This document shows positions 5,874-5,950 of a stretch of 5,950 nucleotides of DNA, in pieces (the first letter of the stretch is position 1; the number at the start of each line of letters is the position of its first letter). Position numbers and translations under genes: made by a program. This DNA is from an uncultured Collinsella sp. (GTDB lineage Bacteria > Actinomycetota > Coriobacteriia > Coriobacteriales > Coriobacteriaceae), in the NCBI GenBank assembly GCA_900551305.1, contig URVK01000113.1, positions 1 through 5,950 of the forward strand, written 5' to 3'. Below the pieces are notes generated by a model. That model did no database searches. It was not told the origin of the DNA and worked only from the letters and a program-made list of their open reading frames with translations.

Positions 5874-5950
5874 CTACTTGGTCTTGGCAACCAGCAGCGG
5901 GTCGCCAAGCTTGACGAGCGGGAGTCCGCCGATAAGCGGGCCAGACTCGC
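5874..5950 (-). CDS. C-terminal end of an unidentified protein (partial, runs off the right edge)
   Basis: The last 24 codons and a TAG stop are present, ending in [18 protein letters not shown]. The reading is supported by the terminator about 38 nt downstream, the G/C-rich third positions like those of neighbouring genes, and the strand shared with all other genes. The visible tail is hydrophobic with a lysine-rich end and shows no motif I recognise, so no function is proposed. Confidence 0.6.
   Translation of the reverse strand, partial: ESGPLIGGLPLVKLGDPLLVAKTK

Noticed and set aside
5693..5908. N-terminal extension of asnS beginning at a TTG at 5908
   Set aside because: The extra 72 residues are translated from the upstream terminator and the promoter region, and have no counterpart in the synthetase family.

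Overview
The window is a compact stretch of a GC-rich bacterial chromosome (roughly 60% GC by eye) in which every supported gene lies on the minus strand. The strong G/C preference at third codon positions, the lipoprotein-based uptake system and the gene types fit a Gram-positive, high-GC organism. A gut actinobacterium of the Coriobacteriia (Collinsella-like) is my best guess, but that is an impression, not a result of any search.

Reading in the direction of transcription (right to left): the last 24 codons of an unidentified gene (5874-5950) end before an intrinsic terminator (5803-5836). Next is asnS, asparaginyl-tRNA synthetase (4289-5692), which looks monocistronic. It has its own extended -10 element, a GGGAGG ribosome binding site ahead of a GTG start, and a perfect 14-bp terminator with an 8-T tail (4205-4242). 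Then comes a single-gene transcriptional regulator with an N-terminal helix-turn-helix and a C-terminal WYL-type domain (3243-4028).

A three-gene ABC uptake operon of the ABC_sub_bind / TrpXYZ type follows: a lipoprotein substrate-binding protein (2114-3082), a BPD_transp_2 permease (987-1910) and an ATPase (200-994). The permease and ATPase genes overlap by 8 nt, while the binding protein is separated from the permease by 203 nt of hairpin-rich DNA. The operon closes at a strong, probably bidirectional terminator (107-146). The first 14 codons of a gene for an exported protein (1-42) follow at the left edge.

The genes suggest a housekeeping synthetase beside a small-solute importer, possibly for an aromatic amino acid or another small organic substrate. 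A ligand-sensing regulator encoded just upstream could control the importer. The 160-bp gap between regulator and importer is the most interesting part. It holds a 12-bp direct repeat spaced exactly 21 bp, a candidate promoter, a near-palindrome at the expected transcription start, and one of four copies of a GCTGTTG motif that also flanks and lies inside the regulator gene. I see no CRISPR array, mobile element, tRNA, rRNA, phage gene or evident new system. The novelty here is regulatory and modest.
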